DNA of 64,000 nt from assembly GCF_017581925.1 (NCBI RefSeq), contig NZ_JAGEVG010000010.1, positions 1-64,000 on the forward strand, in the 5' to 3' direction. Below are positions 1 to 9,845 of the stretch, piece after piece. The notes below the pieces were generated by a model that ran no database searches, was not told where the DNA came from, and was given only the letters and a program-made list of their open reading frames with translations. A program made the translations under genes and the position numbers. The DNA comes from Gelidibacter pelagius. Lineage in GTDB: Bacteria; Bacteroidota; Bacteroidia; Flavobacteriales; Flavobacteriaceae. How positions within the stretch are numbered: the stretch's first letter is position 1; each line of letters starts with the position of its first letter.

Positions 1-102
1 TGGTTATAGCGACGGGGCTCACCTCTTACCATTCCGAACAGAGAAGTTAAGCCCGTTTGCGCCGATGGTACTGCATCTCGTGGGAGAGTAGGTCGCCGCC
101 TT
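1..102 (+). rRNA. rrf: 5S ribosomal RNA, 5' end cut by window edge
   Basis: The sequence matches bacterial 5S rRNA: the conserved loop with CCGAACAGAGAAGTTAAGCCC lies at about 35-55, and the closing GGGAGAGTAGGTCGCCGCC region at 82-100. Only a few bases of the 5' stem are missing. A strong terminator follows at once, so this is the end of an rRNA operon whose 23S gene lies to the left of the window. Confidence 0.95.
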
Positions 103-110
103 TTTTAGAG

Positions 111-144
111 AGTCCCTTCATGGAAACATGAAGGGACTTTTTTT
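111..144 (+). terminator. Intrinsic terminator of the rRNA operon
   Basis: A 12-bp perfect stem (AGTCCCTTCATG with its complement, loop of four) is followed by seven T residues. It begins about ten bases after the 5S 3' end. Confidence 0.93.
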
Positions 145-150
145 GTTTTG

Positions 151-176
151 TATGGACAGATCGCGATCTGTCCATA
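151..176. repeat. Perfect 26-bp palindrome downstream of the rRNA terminator
   Basis: TATGGACAGATCG is followed directly by its exact reverse complement with no spacer. It lies seven bases beyond the rRNA terminator T-run. As RNA it would be a hairpin, as DNA a dimeric binding site or a mobile-element footprint. The remaining bases to 420 hold no ORF that I can support. Confidence 0.8.
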
Positions 177-420
177 AAATCACATGAGTCTCAACCGAAG
201 CCAATGACAACGAGAAGGTGTCAATTAATACGGATCAAAAAAAGGACTCTATTAATGAAATGGAAAATCTGGTTGACATAAAATACCGGTCAATGTGGCA
301 TTATTAGATCAATGGTAGTGTCTATAGGAATTCTTGTTCTTAAAGAAAATTGTAAATAGTGTTTGAAGAAAATGCCAAAACTGGTATTTATAGCTTGGAG
401 TAGTGGGCTACTAAAAATGG

Positions 421-651
421 TTAATCATTAAATATGCTCTGCATAATAATATAGATGCCTCTAAACAAAAAGAAGATAGCACCAAGACAGAGGAGAATGG
501 CAATAATTAAGACTAAGATATAGGTAGGCTTATCTTGATTGCTAAATGCAAGATAGAGGATGGTTGGGCCTGTAAACATCAGTACCAGACAAATGCCCAA
601 ATTTTGAAGTCCCTTAATCAAAAGGTTTTTATTTGTGCGTTTCGTTTCCAT
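421..651 (-). CDS. DUF6095 family small membrane protein
   Basis: This 76-residue protein has a basic N terminus (METKRTNKN) and two hydrophobic segments at about 14-36 and 42-70, so it is a two-helix inner-membrane protein. The sequence resembles the flavobacterial family DUF6095, recognised from memory. Its ATG overlaps the 3' end of murQ by 23 bases, so the two are co-transcribed and probably translationally coupled. Function is unknown; the link to murQ is positional only. Confidence 0.85.
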   Translation of the reverse strand: METKRTNKNLLIKGLQNLGICLVLMFTGPTILYLAFSNQDKPTYILVLIIAILLCLGAIFFLFRGIYIIMQSIFND

Positions 652-1459
652 GATTGTAATTTTGAATTGCAGATCTTACATTTTTGTGGGTTTCTAAAAG
701 TGATTGAGCTTCTATGAAGTCTATATTAAGTTCCGTCATAATCATTTTAATGCCTCTATCTACCAATTTATTATTGCTCAATTGCATATCTACCATTTTG
801 TTCCCTTTGATTTTTCCTAATTGGATCATTGCAGCTGTTGAAATCATGTTCAACACCAATTTTTGCGCGGTACCGGCCTTCATCCTTGAACTTCCTGTTA
901 CAAATTCTGGACCTACAATAACTTCTATTGGAAATTGTGCAGTTTGTGAAAGTGGACTATTGTGGTTGCAGGAAATGGAACCTGTAATAATGTTATGAGT
1001 ATTGCAGGCTTTCAAGGCAGAGATCACATAAGGTGTGGTTCCAGAAGCCGCGATGCCAACTACTACATCATTAGAATTGACCTGGTATTCTTGTAAGTCA
1101 TGCCATCCTTGTTCAGTAGAATCTTCTGCGAATTCGACAGCATTTCTAATGGCACCATCGCCTCCTGCAATTAAACCGACCACAAGATCAGGACTGACAC
1201 CAAAAGTTGGAGGACATTCTGAAGCGTCCAAAACGCCCATGCGGCCACTTGTGCCTGCACCGATATAAAATAACCGGCCTCCTGATTTTAATTTTGGGAT
1301 TATTTGCTTGATCAAGGCCTCAATTTGTGGCATTGCTTTCACTACAGAGAACGCTACCGTTTTGTCTTCCGCATTGATGTTAGAAAGTAATTCTGAAACG
1401 CTCATTTTTTCTAAATGATCGTAGGGCGAATCTTGTTCTGTGGTTTTGTTGAATTGCAT
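629..1459 (-). CDS. murQ: N-acetylmuramic acid 6-phosphate etherase
   Basis: MurQ cleaves the lactyl ether of MurNAc-6-phosphate to GlcNAc-6-phosphate and D-lactate in cytoplasmic peptidoglycan recycling. The 276-residue protein carries a SIS-type sugar-phosphate fold, the phosphate-binding GAGTSGRMGVLDASE stretch (67-81) with the catalytic Glu at 81, and later the GSSRMKAGTAQK signature. The length is normal for Bacteroidota. The ATG lies five bases past a TATTTTTG -7 box, so the mRNA leader is very short or absent. It is first of a two-gene unit with the DUF6095 gene. Other cell-wall genes occur in the window but not in this operon. Confidence 0.95.
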   Translation of the reverse strand: MQFNKTTEQDSPYDHLEKMSVSELLSNINAEDKTVAFSVVKAMPQIEALIKQIIPKLKSGGRLFYIGAGTSGRMGVLDASECPPTFGVSPDLVVGLIAGGDGAIRNAVEFAEDSTEQGWHDLQEYQVNSNDVVVGIAASGTTPYVISALKACNTHNIITGSISCNHNSPLSQTAQFPIEVIVGPEFVTGSSRMKAGTAQKLVLNMISTAAMIQLGKIKGNKMVDMQLSNNKLVDRGIKMIMTELNIDFIEAQSLLETHKNVRSAIQNYNHGNETHK

Positions 1460-1463
1460 AGAA

Positions 1464-1471
1464 CAAAAATA
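1464..1471 (-). promoter_or_regulatory. Bacteroidota -7 box for murQ
   Basis: On the minus strand the sequence is TATTTTTG, an exact match to TAnnTTTG. No clear TTTG is seen at the expected -33 spacing. The murQ ATG begins four bases after the box, implying a nearly leaderless transcript. Confidence 0.55.
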
Positions 1472-1527
1472 CGAAATTTTGTTAATGACTCTATTAATAT
1501 AGGTGGGTTAGTGATGGTAACGGCATC

Positions 1528-1627
1528 CTTTTTATGCGTCCGTGATCTAAAATCAGTGGTTATATCTTATTCGCATAAAAAGATACAGTGAACAGCACGC
1601 CGCTTTGAATCGGAGAGTGAAAAGCGG
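1528..1627. repeat. Intergenic dyad element and adjoining hairpin
   Basis: An 11-bp perfect inverted repeat (CTTTTTATGCG at 1528-1538 with its complement at 1572-1582) encloses 33 bases. A second hairpin follows: CCGCTTT at 1600-1606 pairs with AAAGCGG at 1621-1627. The element fills the gap between DUF4249 and murQ and may terminate the TonB/DUF4249 operon, but no T-run of usual strength follows. Similar dyads are common between flavobacterial genes in my memory; this is unverified. Confidence 0.6.
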
Positions 1628-1642
1628 AACCTCCAAATGAAT

Positions 1643-2455
1643 CTATTGAATGGTATAAATTACTTCTGCCACTTCAGAAAGTCGAAAATAGCCTAAAGGG
1701 AAATTGTCAGGATTTGTCTGATTGATGCAATTGCCCTTAACGGTGGTAGGATGGGGTTCAAACGGGCCACCACCATTGCTATTTTGTTGGAGTAAAATGA
1801 ACATATAGTTGTAAAAGCGTTCAGATATTCCGTGGTTACGAATCGTCACTTGATCTCCAACATCTAAATCTTCCTCTGAATAAAATCCGAAAATTTGATT
1901 CCCGTTGTTGTACTTGTCATCGTAAACAGCTAATGTTGGAATGGCCGGAATATCACTTATGAATTCAAAAAAATAAAAATTAGTTTCATCTGCAGGATCA
2001 GTGTAATAAGCTTTCAGTTCGGTGTCTTCTCCTGAAAAACCACCTTCGAGGGTTTGTCCCACATAATCTATAGGTACAACAGATTTCAAAGTCTCCGTGG
2101 CGATATATACTTCGTCAGCATAGGTGATTTTTAATGAATAGGTGTTGTTGATAATAGGGACAAATTCGGTGTTTTTATAAATGCCTGTCGTTCCTTCTTC
2201 CACAAAGTTATAAACCACATTATATTGATCTGTGATGACAACGGTTGCCCCGTTTGCTGGCGGAATAGTTGAGTCAAAATATGGCGCTGTTAGAGATAGT
2301 TTCACAAATTGCTGATTACCAGAAGTTCCTTTTATCCAATTTATAGAGGCTTCAATGACCAATTTTGTTTCCGCAGTATTAAGTTCGGGTTCAATGATAT
2401 CTTCACATGAAGTATGAAGAAGTAATATGGATAATATGAATAAATACTTTTTCAT
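1643..2455 (-). CDS. DUF4249 family outer-membrane-associated lipoprotein
   Basis: This 270-residue protein has a lipoprotein signal (MKKYLFILSILLLHTSC, lipobox LHTSC with acceptor Cys17) and the beta-rich DUF4249 body starting near EDIIEPELN. DUF4249 proteins are typically encoded just after a TonB-dependent receptor, and here the gene starts three bases after the receptor stop, so they form one operon. By analogy with SusD-type partners it is probably a surface or periplasmic accessory of the receptor; the substrate is unknown. Confidence 0.88.
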   Translation of the reverse strand: MKKYLFILSILLLHTSCEDIIEPELNTAETKLVIEASINWIKGTSGNQQFVKLSLTAPYFDSTIPPANGATVVITDQYNVVYNFVEEGTTGIYKNTEFVPIINNTYSLKITYADEVYIATETLKSVVPIDYVGQTLEGGFSGEDTELKAYYTDPADETNFYFFEFISDIPAIPTLAVYDDKYNNGNQIFGFYSEEDLDVGDQVTIRNHGISERFYNYMFILLQQNSNGGGPFEPHPTTVKGNCINQTNPDNFPLGYFRLSEVAEVIYTIQ

Positions 2456-2458
2456 TTT

Positions 2459-4834
2459 CTAAAATTTAAAATTGTATGAAATTGAAGGAATAATTCCAAA
2501 AAGTGCTAATCTACTGGCTTCATTGACACCAGTGTCACGATTTTCCTTAAATGCTATTGAGGCTGCATTTTTACGACTATAAACATTATAAATACCAAAA
2601 ACCCATTCACCTTTCCATCTTTTTGTGGAATTGGGATTTGGATTGTAATTTGCTGAGAGGTCCAATCGGTGATAATTGGTTAATCGGCTTGAGTTTCTCG
2701 CCTCATAATTAGGGATAGAGATCCCATTATATTCATATTGGCCATTGGGAAAAGTGGTTGGCTGTCCTGTTTGAAAGATGAAATTACTGCTAAAACTCCA
2801 TTTCATATTCAAATCATAACTTGAGGTTATGGAAATGTCATGAGTTTTATCGTACGGTGTATTGTACCAATTACCATCGTTAATTCCAATCTCAAAAGCT
2901 GTCCTGCCTGGAGTTTGTTGCTCAGATTTTGAAAGTGTATAAGCTATCCACCCTTTTAATCGGCCTTCGTTTTTTCTTAACAGAACTTCCAATCCGTAGG
3001 CTCTCGCTTTTCCGTTTAAGATGACTTGTTCAATGGCATCGTTAGCAATAAGATTGGCGCCATCTATATAATCGATACGATTTTGAATATTTTTATAAAA
3101 GGCTTCAACTTCCAACGAATATTTAGTGTCTTTAAACGTTTTGAAATATCCTAAAGCGACCTGATCCAATAGCTGTGGTTTGATATATTTTCCGCTGGGA
3201 GCCCATACATCTAATGGCGTAGGAGAACTTGTATTGGAAAGAAGATGCAGGTACTGACTCATTCGATTGTAACTTGCTTTAATTGATGAATTATCATTGA
3301 GTTGGTAAGCCATGGCTAGTCGCGGTTCGAAATTCACGAACGATTCAATCACGTCAGATCGATCATAAGTGTCGACACCAATAGCTTCTGCCTTTTCATA
3401 AATTTGAAGTTCTTCATTGAAACTGACCGGCTGATCATTTTCATAGCTATTTAATTCCGTTTGTCCCAAACGTTGGAATGAGCTCACTCTTAACCCGTAA
3501 GAAATGGCGAATTTGGAGCTAACTTGATGTTCTGCATCGATATAGACCGCATTTTCGAAAGCGTATTTTTTAATAAGATCATAAGGATTAATTCCTGAGG
3601 TTTCAGTAGTTGGATTAATTTCCCCCGGATTAAAAGTAAGGTAGAGGCTGTTTAATCCATATTCCAGCTTAAAGTTGGAAGAGATATAATGTTTAAGGTC
3701 GTATTTGAGATTGAAGTTTTTAATTCCCGATGTCCAATCGAACTCGACGAATTTAAGGGCTAGCCCGTAGTAGTAATCGGAGTAAATGAGGGACATATTG
3801 GAGAATAATTTATCTGAATATAAATGGTTCCATCGGAAATTTAAAACAGTATTGCCATAACTATTATCGAAACTATCTGAGATTTGAAAAACATCCCTAC
3901 CAAAATAACCCGAGAGATAAATGTTATTGTTTCTATTGATATTAAAGCTTATTTTGGTGTTTAGATCATAAAAATAAGCCTTGCTATCGAGGTCGAAAAG
4001 AGGAAAAAACAAGTGCGCATAGCTTGAGCGACCACCTAACAAAAACGATCCTTTTTCTTTTACTATGGGGCCTTCTGCAAGTAATCTGCTCGAAACGATA
4101 CCGATGCCACCGTTCATTTGAAATTTATTGCTGTTGCCTTCCTTCTGATAAATATCCAGAACAGAAGACACTCGTCCACCATATTTTGCCGGGATACCCC
4201 CTTTAAAAAGCTTTAAATCCTTTATGGCATCTGGGTTAAAGACGGAGAACAATCCAAATAGATGCGATGAGTTGAAAATGGTTGCTTCATCCAGGAGAAT
4301 TAAGTTTTGATCTGCTGCGCCACCTCTCACATTAAATCCGGAAGAACCCTCTCCAGCATTGCTGACCCCAGGTAGAAGGGTAATTGACTTGATGACATCC
4401 ACTTCTCCTAAGACCACGGGAATTTGCTTAATGGTATTTATTGATAAGGAATTGACACTCATTTGTGGTTTTCGGATGTTCAGTTTCTCAACATTTTCAG
4501 TAATGATAATCTCGTCTAAACTTTCCGTGGATTCAGTAAGTTTGAAATTGAGTGTTTTATTTTCATCCATCCTAATGGTTTCGGAAATACTATTAAAACC
4601 CAAATAACTGATTTGAAAATTGTAAGTTCCTTTTGATAAGGTGATGGAATAGAACCCATACTCATTGGTAATGGTTCCCGTTTGAAGCTCTGGAAAAATA
4701 ATATTGACACCAATCAAGGTTTCATTGCTTTGTTGATCGGTTATTTTTCCGCTTAGCGTAAATTTTTCTTGCGCAGTGATATATAGTGGCAGACATAACA
4801 TCAGCCATAGATATACTTTGAGTTTATTGGTCAT
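2459..4834 (-). CDS. TonB-dependent receptor with carboxypeptidase-like domain
   Basis: An outer-membrane importer of 791 residues. A signal peptide ends near ITAQ; a CarboxypepD_reg-like beta-sandwich follows at about 25-105; the plug domain comes next (GSSGFNVRGGAADQN, LLDEATIFNSSHLFG); and a 22-strand barrel region runs to the terminal aromatic YNFKF. A longer frame from a TTG six bases upstream is possible, but the ATG at 4834 gives a clean signal peptide. It forms an operon with the DUF4249 lipoprotein. The substrate cannot be inferred; no glycoside hydrolase or metal regulator adjoins it. Confidence 0.92.
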   Translation of the reverse strand: MTNKLKVYLWLMLCLPLYITAQEKFTLSGKITDQQSNETLIGVNIIFPELQTGTITNEYGFYSITLSKGTYNFQISYLGFNSISETIRMDENKTLNFKLTESTESLDEIIITENVEKLNIRKPQMSVNSLSINTIKQIPVVLGEVDVIKSITLLPGVSNAGEGSSGFNVRGGAADQNLILLDEATIFNSSHLFGLFSVFNPDAIKDLKLFKGGIPAKYGGRVSSVLDIYQKEGNSNKFQMNGGIGIVSSRLLAEGPIVKEKGSFLLGGRSSYAHLFFPLFDLDSKAYFYDLNTKISFNINRNNNIYLSGYFGRDVFQISDSFDNSYGNTVLNFRWNHLYSDKLFSNMSLIYSDYYYGLALKFVEFDWTSGIKNFNLKYDLKHYISSNFKLEYGLNSLYLTFNPGEINPTTETSGINPYDLIKKYAFENAVYIDAEHQVSSKFAISYGLRVSSFQRLGQTELNSYENDQPVSFNEELQIYEKAEAIGVDTYDRSDVIESFVNFEPRLAMAYQLNDNSSIKASYNRMSQYLHLLSNTSSPTPLDVWAPSGKYIKPQLLDQVALGYFKTFKDTKYSLEVEAFYKNIQNRIDYIDGANLIANDAIEQVILNGKARAYGLEVLLRKNEGRLKGWIAYTLSKSEQQTPGRTAFEIGINDGNWYNTPYDKTHDISITSSYDLNMKWSFSSNFIFQTGQPTTFPNGQYEYNGISIPNYEARNSSRLTNYHRLDLSANYNPNPNSTKRWKGEWVFGIYNVYSRKNAASIAFKENRDTGVNEASRLALFGIIPSISYNFKF

Positions 4835-4855
4835 CTGCAATTTTTTATTAAAAAT

Positions 4856-4886
4856 AAAAAAAGCTCCTCGATAAAAGGAGCTTTTT
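4856..4886 (-). terminator. Intrinsic terminator after icd
   Basis: Complementary arms AAGCTCCT and AGGAGCTT enclose a seven-base loop. On the minus strand a run of seven T follows. It lies 60 bases past the icd stop and 22 bases before the TonB receptor start, so the two genes are separate units. Confidence 0.88.
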
Positions 4887-4945
4887 GTGATAATTTTGTT
4901 TAATTATTTTTCAATAATTATAAACAAATAAAGAAATCTGAACTT

Positions 4946-7210
<2,265 letters not shown>

Positions 7211-7231
7211 TTAGCCCGAAATTAGGCTGTG

Positions 7232-7262
7232 CAAATATACAAAAATGAGTTTAGCATAGAAA
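7232..7262 (-). promoter_or_regulatory. Promoter of icd
   Basis: On the minus strand TTTC at 7262-7259 is followed after 19 bases by TATATTTG (7239-7232), one mismatch from TTTG-N19-TAnnTTTG. The leader of about 45 bases can form a small GCC/GGC hairpin. Confidence 0.7.
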
Positions 7263-7277
7263 GCCGAAAGCATTCAA

Positions 7278-7850
7278 TTAAACAATGTTAATATGATAGT
7301 GATGTAATAATCCCAAGACATTTTCTTTCGAGAATTTGGCTCTTGTAATAGTATTGTTTTCAGGATTTATAACAAAGTTTTCCGAGGAGCTTAAGTCGCT
7401 GTTTTTAAGATTTGTTTGCTCGAAAACAGCGTGTTTGAAGTCGCAGGTATCGAATTGGCCATTGCTAAGATCCGCTTCAGCGAAATTGACTTGATTGAGA
7501 TTGCAATTGCTGAACCTGATCCCTTTTAGTTTTAGTTTATAGAAGGATGAGAATTGCAATTGGCAATTTGAGAATGTAAATGACAATAAAAACGGATTGC
7601 AATCCTGAAATTGGAGTCCGATCATTTTACAATCCATAAAATCAACTTCTCTAAAGATGGTATATGTGATATTGGCATTGCTAAAGTTACAAGTATCAAA
7701 TTCACATTCTATAAATGTAATTGAAGACAGGTCGGTTTCGGTAAAATTACAATTGGTGAAGTTGCAGTTGTCATATTCTGCTTTTTTAAATGGGTTTTCA
7801 GTAAAATCAATATTTGAAAAGTGCTCAGAATCAATGTATGGTAGTGTCAT
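7278..7850 (-). CDS. Pentapeptide-repeat protein (Qnr/McbG-like)
   Basis: A 190-residue protein built almost wholly of A(D/N)LXX-type five-residue repeats, for example CNFTN, CNFTE, CEFDT, CNFSN, ANITY and ADLSN. This predicts a right-handed quadrilateral beta-helix. The spacing, with a break near residues 85-100, resembles the Qnr/McbG group, whose characterised members protect DNA gyrase by mimicking DNA. Activity against quinolones cannot be inferred from this. No signal peptide is present, so it is cytoplasmic. It lies downstream of a candidate RNA gene on the same strand; no perfect promoter of its own was seen. Confidence 0.9.
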   Translation of the reverse strand: MTLPYIDSEHFSNIDFTENPFKKAEYDNCNFTNCNFTETDLSSITFIECEFDTCNFSNANITYTIFREVDFMDCKMIGLQFQDCNPFLLSFTFSNCQLQFSSFYKLKLKGIRFSNCNLNQVNFAEADLSNGQFDTCDFKHAVFEQTNLKNSDLSSSENFVINPENNTITRAKFSKENVLGLLHHYHINIV

Positions 7851-7897
7851 GGGTTGGATTAAGAATAGAGGAGCCGAAGTTAAGTGTAATCTCTTAT

Positions 7898-7942
7898 AAA
7901 AACAAAAGCCATATCATTGTAGCTAAACTACCTTGACATGGC
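7898..7942 (-). terminator. Terminator of the candidate RNA
   Basis: On the minus strand GCCAT, TCA and TAG pair in order with CTA, TGA and ATGGC around a five-base loop, giving a long interrupted stem. TTTTGTTTTT follows. Confidence 0.85.
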
Positions 7943-8405
7943 TTTCTTTGAAACAGTGACGTGATCTAATTAACATTGCTGTTAAATCAGCCGACTAAAA
8001 CTCACGTTTTACAATCGTCTTTTTCAATTCAAGTTTACTATTTCAATAAAACACTTCTTAACTATCAAAATGTATTGACCTGTTAGTGAAATGTTTCGGG
8101 TTATTGTTTTTCTTGATGTTATAACTCTTGCAATTCGCTTTCACGACATACAAGATTTAAAACATTGCTTCCTACCTTGGTATTCACTTTCGTTGCTACC
8201 ATCTTTGGAAACTTTCAACTTTACTAGTTGCAACCTACCGAAGCGTGCTGCACTTTTTAAAGTATCATGATTTTCCAGCCTTCACGCTTGTACGTGACAC
8301 TTAAAAAATCTCAAAAAACAATCTTATAAAGAACGTTTCTTTATACGATTTAAATCAAGTTCAATTTTTTAGGTTGAAACCAACTCAGAGGTTGTTATCA
8401 AATCG
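7898..8405 (-). ncRNA. Candidate structured non-coding RNA, about 0.5 kb
   Basis: No reading frame of 60 codons exists in either strand across roughly 500 bases. The block is bounded on the minus strand by a promoter-like pair (8442-8411) and a strong terminator hairpin (7942-7898). Internal structure includes a 9-bp perfect stem with a three-base loop (TATAAAGAA/TTCTTTATA at 8325-8345), a CACG/CGTG hairpin near 8287-8300, and a GGTA/TACC pair enclosing a GAAA-type loop near 8182-8203. It is not 6S, tmRNA (no tag ending in YALAA), RNase P (no GAGGAAAGTCC motif) or SRP RNA as far as I can read. An AT-rich decayed region is the alternative. Confidence 0.5.
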
Positions 8406-8410
8406 TTTTA

Positions 8411-8442
8411 CTAATTTACAAAAAAATGTCTTGTTTGCCAAA
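8411..8442 (-). promoter_or_regulatory. Promoter-like element of the candidate RNA
   Basis: On the minus strand TTTG (8442-8439) is separated by 20 bases from TAAATTAG (8418-8411), one mismatch from TAnnTTTG. Transcription would start near 8405, beyond the rplS terminator. Confidence 0.6.
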
Positions 8443-8500
8443 ACTTTTAGGTATTTAGTTATCAACCTATTATGAACTTGACTTATTAACATTTGTTAAT

Positions 8501-8531
8501 AAAAAAAGCCTTGAAACAAATCAAGGCTTTT
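8501..8531 (-). terminator. Intrinsic terminator after rplS
   Basis: A 9-bp stem (AAGCCTTGA/TCAAGGCTT) with a six-base loop is followed on the minus strand by seven T. It lies 23 bases past the rplS stop. Its A- and T-flanks could also stop transcription in the other direction. Confidence 0.92.
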
Positions 8532-8553
8532 ATTTACTATATGTTCGAGGCTT

Positions 8554-8904
8554 TTATCCTCTTCTTTCTTTAATTCTTGCTTTTCTACCAGTAAGACCTC
8601 TAAAGTAGAAGATACGAGCACGTCTAACTTTACCTTTTTTGTTCACTTCAATTTTCTGAAGTGCTGGAAGATTGATTGGGAAGATACGTTCTACACCAAT
8701 TGTTCCTGACATTTTACGGATGGTAAATGTTTCTGAACTACCAGAACCTTTACGTTGCAATACCACACCTCTAAAGAACTGGGTACGTTTTTTTTCGCCC
8801 TCTCTAATTTCGTAATACACAGTGATCGTGTCACCAGCTCCGAATTGAGGATATTCTTTTTTTTCTACAAATTCGTCTTGTACAAATTTTACTAAAGAAT
8901 TCAT
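8554..8904 (-). CDS. rplS: 50S ribosomal protein L19
   Basis: bL19 sits at the 30S-50S interface of the ribosome. The 116-residue protein has the usual N terminus (MNSLVKFVQDEFV), the central FRGVVLQRKGSGSSETFTIRK region and the basic C terminus (ARIKERRG), at the family's normal length. It is transcribed from its own near-consensus promoter (8976-9005) through a leader of about 65 bases and ends at a strong terminator. The usual partner trmD lies 257 bases upstream, separated by this promoter. Confidence 0.97.
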   Translation of the reverse strand: MNSLVKFVQDEFVEKKEYPQFGAGDTITVYYEIREGEKKRTQFFRGVVLQRKGSGSSETFTIRKMSGTIGVERIFPINLPALQKIEVNKKGKVRRARIFYFRGLTGRKARIKERRG

Positions 8905-8975
8905 TTCTTTTAATTTTTAAGTTGACCCAAATCAACATTCACGGAAATCGTCAGAGGTTAATTTGAAATTGGATG

Positions 8976-9005
8976 CAAAAATAAGGAATAATTAATAATT
9001 AACAA
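8976..9005 (-). promoter_or_regulatory. Promoter of rplS with possible L19 leader
   Basis: On the minus strand TTG (9005-9003) and TATTTTTG (8983-8976) are exactly 19 bases apart, a consensus Bacteroidota promoter. The leader contains GTTGA/TCAAC (about 8919-8934) closing a six-base loop 14 bases before the start codon, which could be a ribosomal-protein binding site. Confidence 0.8.
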
Positions 9006-9060
9006 TTAATAATTTAAAAAATATTGTTTTTCGTTTTTCTGAATGATGGAATTAGAGGTT

Positions 9061-9095
9061 GGGTATCGAGTACCAAGTACCAAGTATTAAGATCC
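9061..9095. repeat. Heptad-period repeat array, five units
   Basis: Five consecutive 7-base units related to GAGTACC and AAGTACC, diverging at both ends. It lies between rplS and trmD. It is one of six arrays in the window with a 7-base period. Confidence 0.75.
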
Positions 9096-9161
9096 ATTAA
9101 TTAATAAGTGAAATTTAACAATCAACAATTATCCCTATGAGCTTTCACAGAGGCGACAACA

Positions 9162-9839
9162 TTAATCTTCCAGCAAATCCGGTCTTCTTTTCTTGGTATG
9201 CTCGTATGCTTGGTCTTCCCGCCATTTTTCTATATTTGCGAAATGCCCAGAAAACAAAACTTCAGGTACCTTCATGCCTTTATATTCTCTTGGCTTGGTA
9301 TAAATTGGCGGTGCCAATAAGTTGTCTTGAAAAGAATCGGTCAAGGCCGAAGTTTCATTACCTAATACACCTGGAATAAGTCGTATGATAGCATCGCATA
9401 ATACTGCCGCTCCCAATTCGCCTCCAGAAAGTACATAATCACCAATTGAAATCTCCTTGGTGATCAATAAATCTCTTACACGCTGATCCACGCCTTTATA
9501 ATGTCCACACAGTATAATAATGTTCTCCTTTAAAGAAAGGGTGTTGGCCATGCCTTGATTTAATGTAGTGCCATCGGGTGTCATATATATGACCTCGTCA
9601 TAATCACGCTCCTCCTTCAATTTAGAGATGCATTTGTCAATGGGTTCAATCATCATGACCATACCTGCACCGCCGCCAAACTGTGTGTCGTCAATCGATT
9701 TATAGCGATCTGTCGTATAGTCTCTCAAATTATGGAAATGGACCTGTACTAAACCCGCTTCAATTGCGCGCTTTAGTATGGAAGCTTCAAAAGGGCTTTT
9801 AAGTAACTCTGGTAAAACTGTAATGATATCTATGCGCAT
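9162..9839 (-). CDS. trmD: tRNA (guanine-37-N1)-methyltransferase
   Basis: TrmD methylates N1 of G37 next to the anticodon using S-adenosylmethionine, preventing +1 frameshifting. The 225-residue protein shows the SPOUT trefoil-knot motifs: [13 protein letters not shown] at the start, GGGAGMVM (55-62), [12 protein letters not shown] and [12 protein letters not shown], with the catalytic Asp in the FQDNLLAPP region. The length is normal. Heptad-repeat DNA occupies the spacers on both sides of the gene. Confidence 0.97.
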   Translation of the reverse strand: MRIDIITVLPELLKSPFEASILKRAIEAGLVQVHFHNLRDYTTDRYKSIDDTQFGGGAGMVMMIEPIDKCISKLKEERDYDEVIYMTPDGTTLNQGMANTLSLKENIIILCGHYKGVDQRVRDLLITKEISIGDYVLSGGELGAAVLCDAIIRLIPGVLGNETSALTDSFQDNLLAPPIYTKPREYKGMKVPEVLFSGHFANIEKWREDQAYEHTKKRRPDLLED

Positions 9840-9845
9840 GTTGTT

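Noticed and set aside
7657-7899. 80-codon plus-strand frame opposite the pentapeptide-repeat gene
   Set aside because: It mirrors the repeat gene on the other strand and contains no recognisable domain; the repeats on the minus strand explain its openness.
8041-8405. Candidate RNA as tmRNA, RNase P RNA or 6S RNA
   Set aside because: No tag-peptide frame, no GAGGAAAGTCC-like P4 motif and no single long rod with a central bubble could be read, so no known name was given.
9061-9095. CRISPR array
   Set aside because: The 7-base units adjoin without spacers and are too short; no cas genes are present in the window.
9137-9379. 80-codon plus-strand frame antisense to trmD
   Set aside because: Shadow of trmD, with unnatural composition and no promoter.
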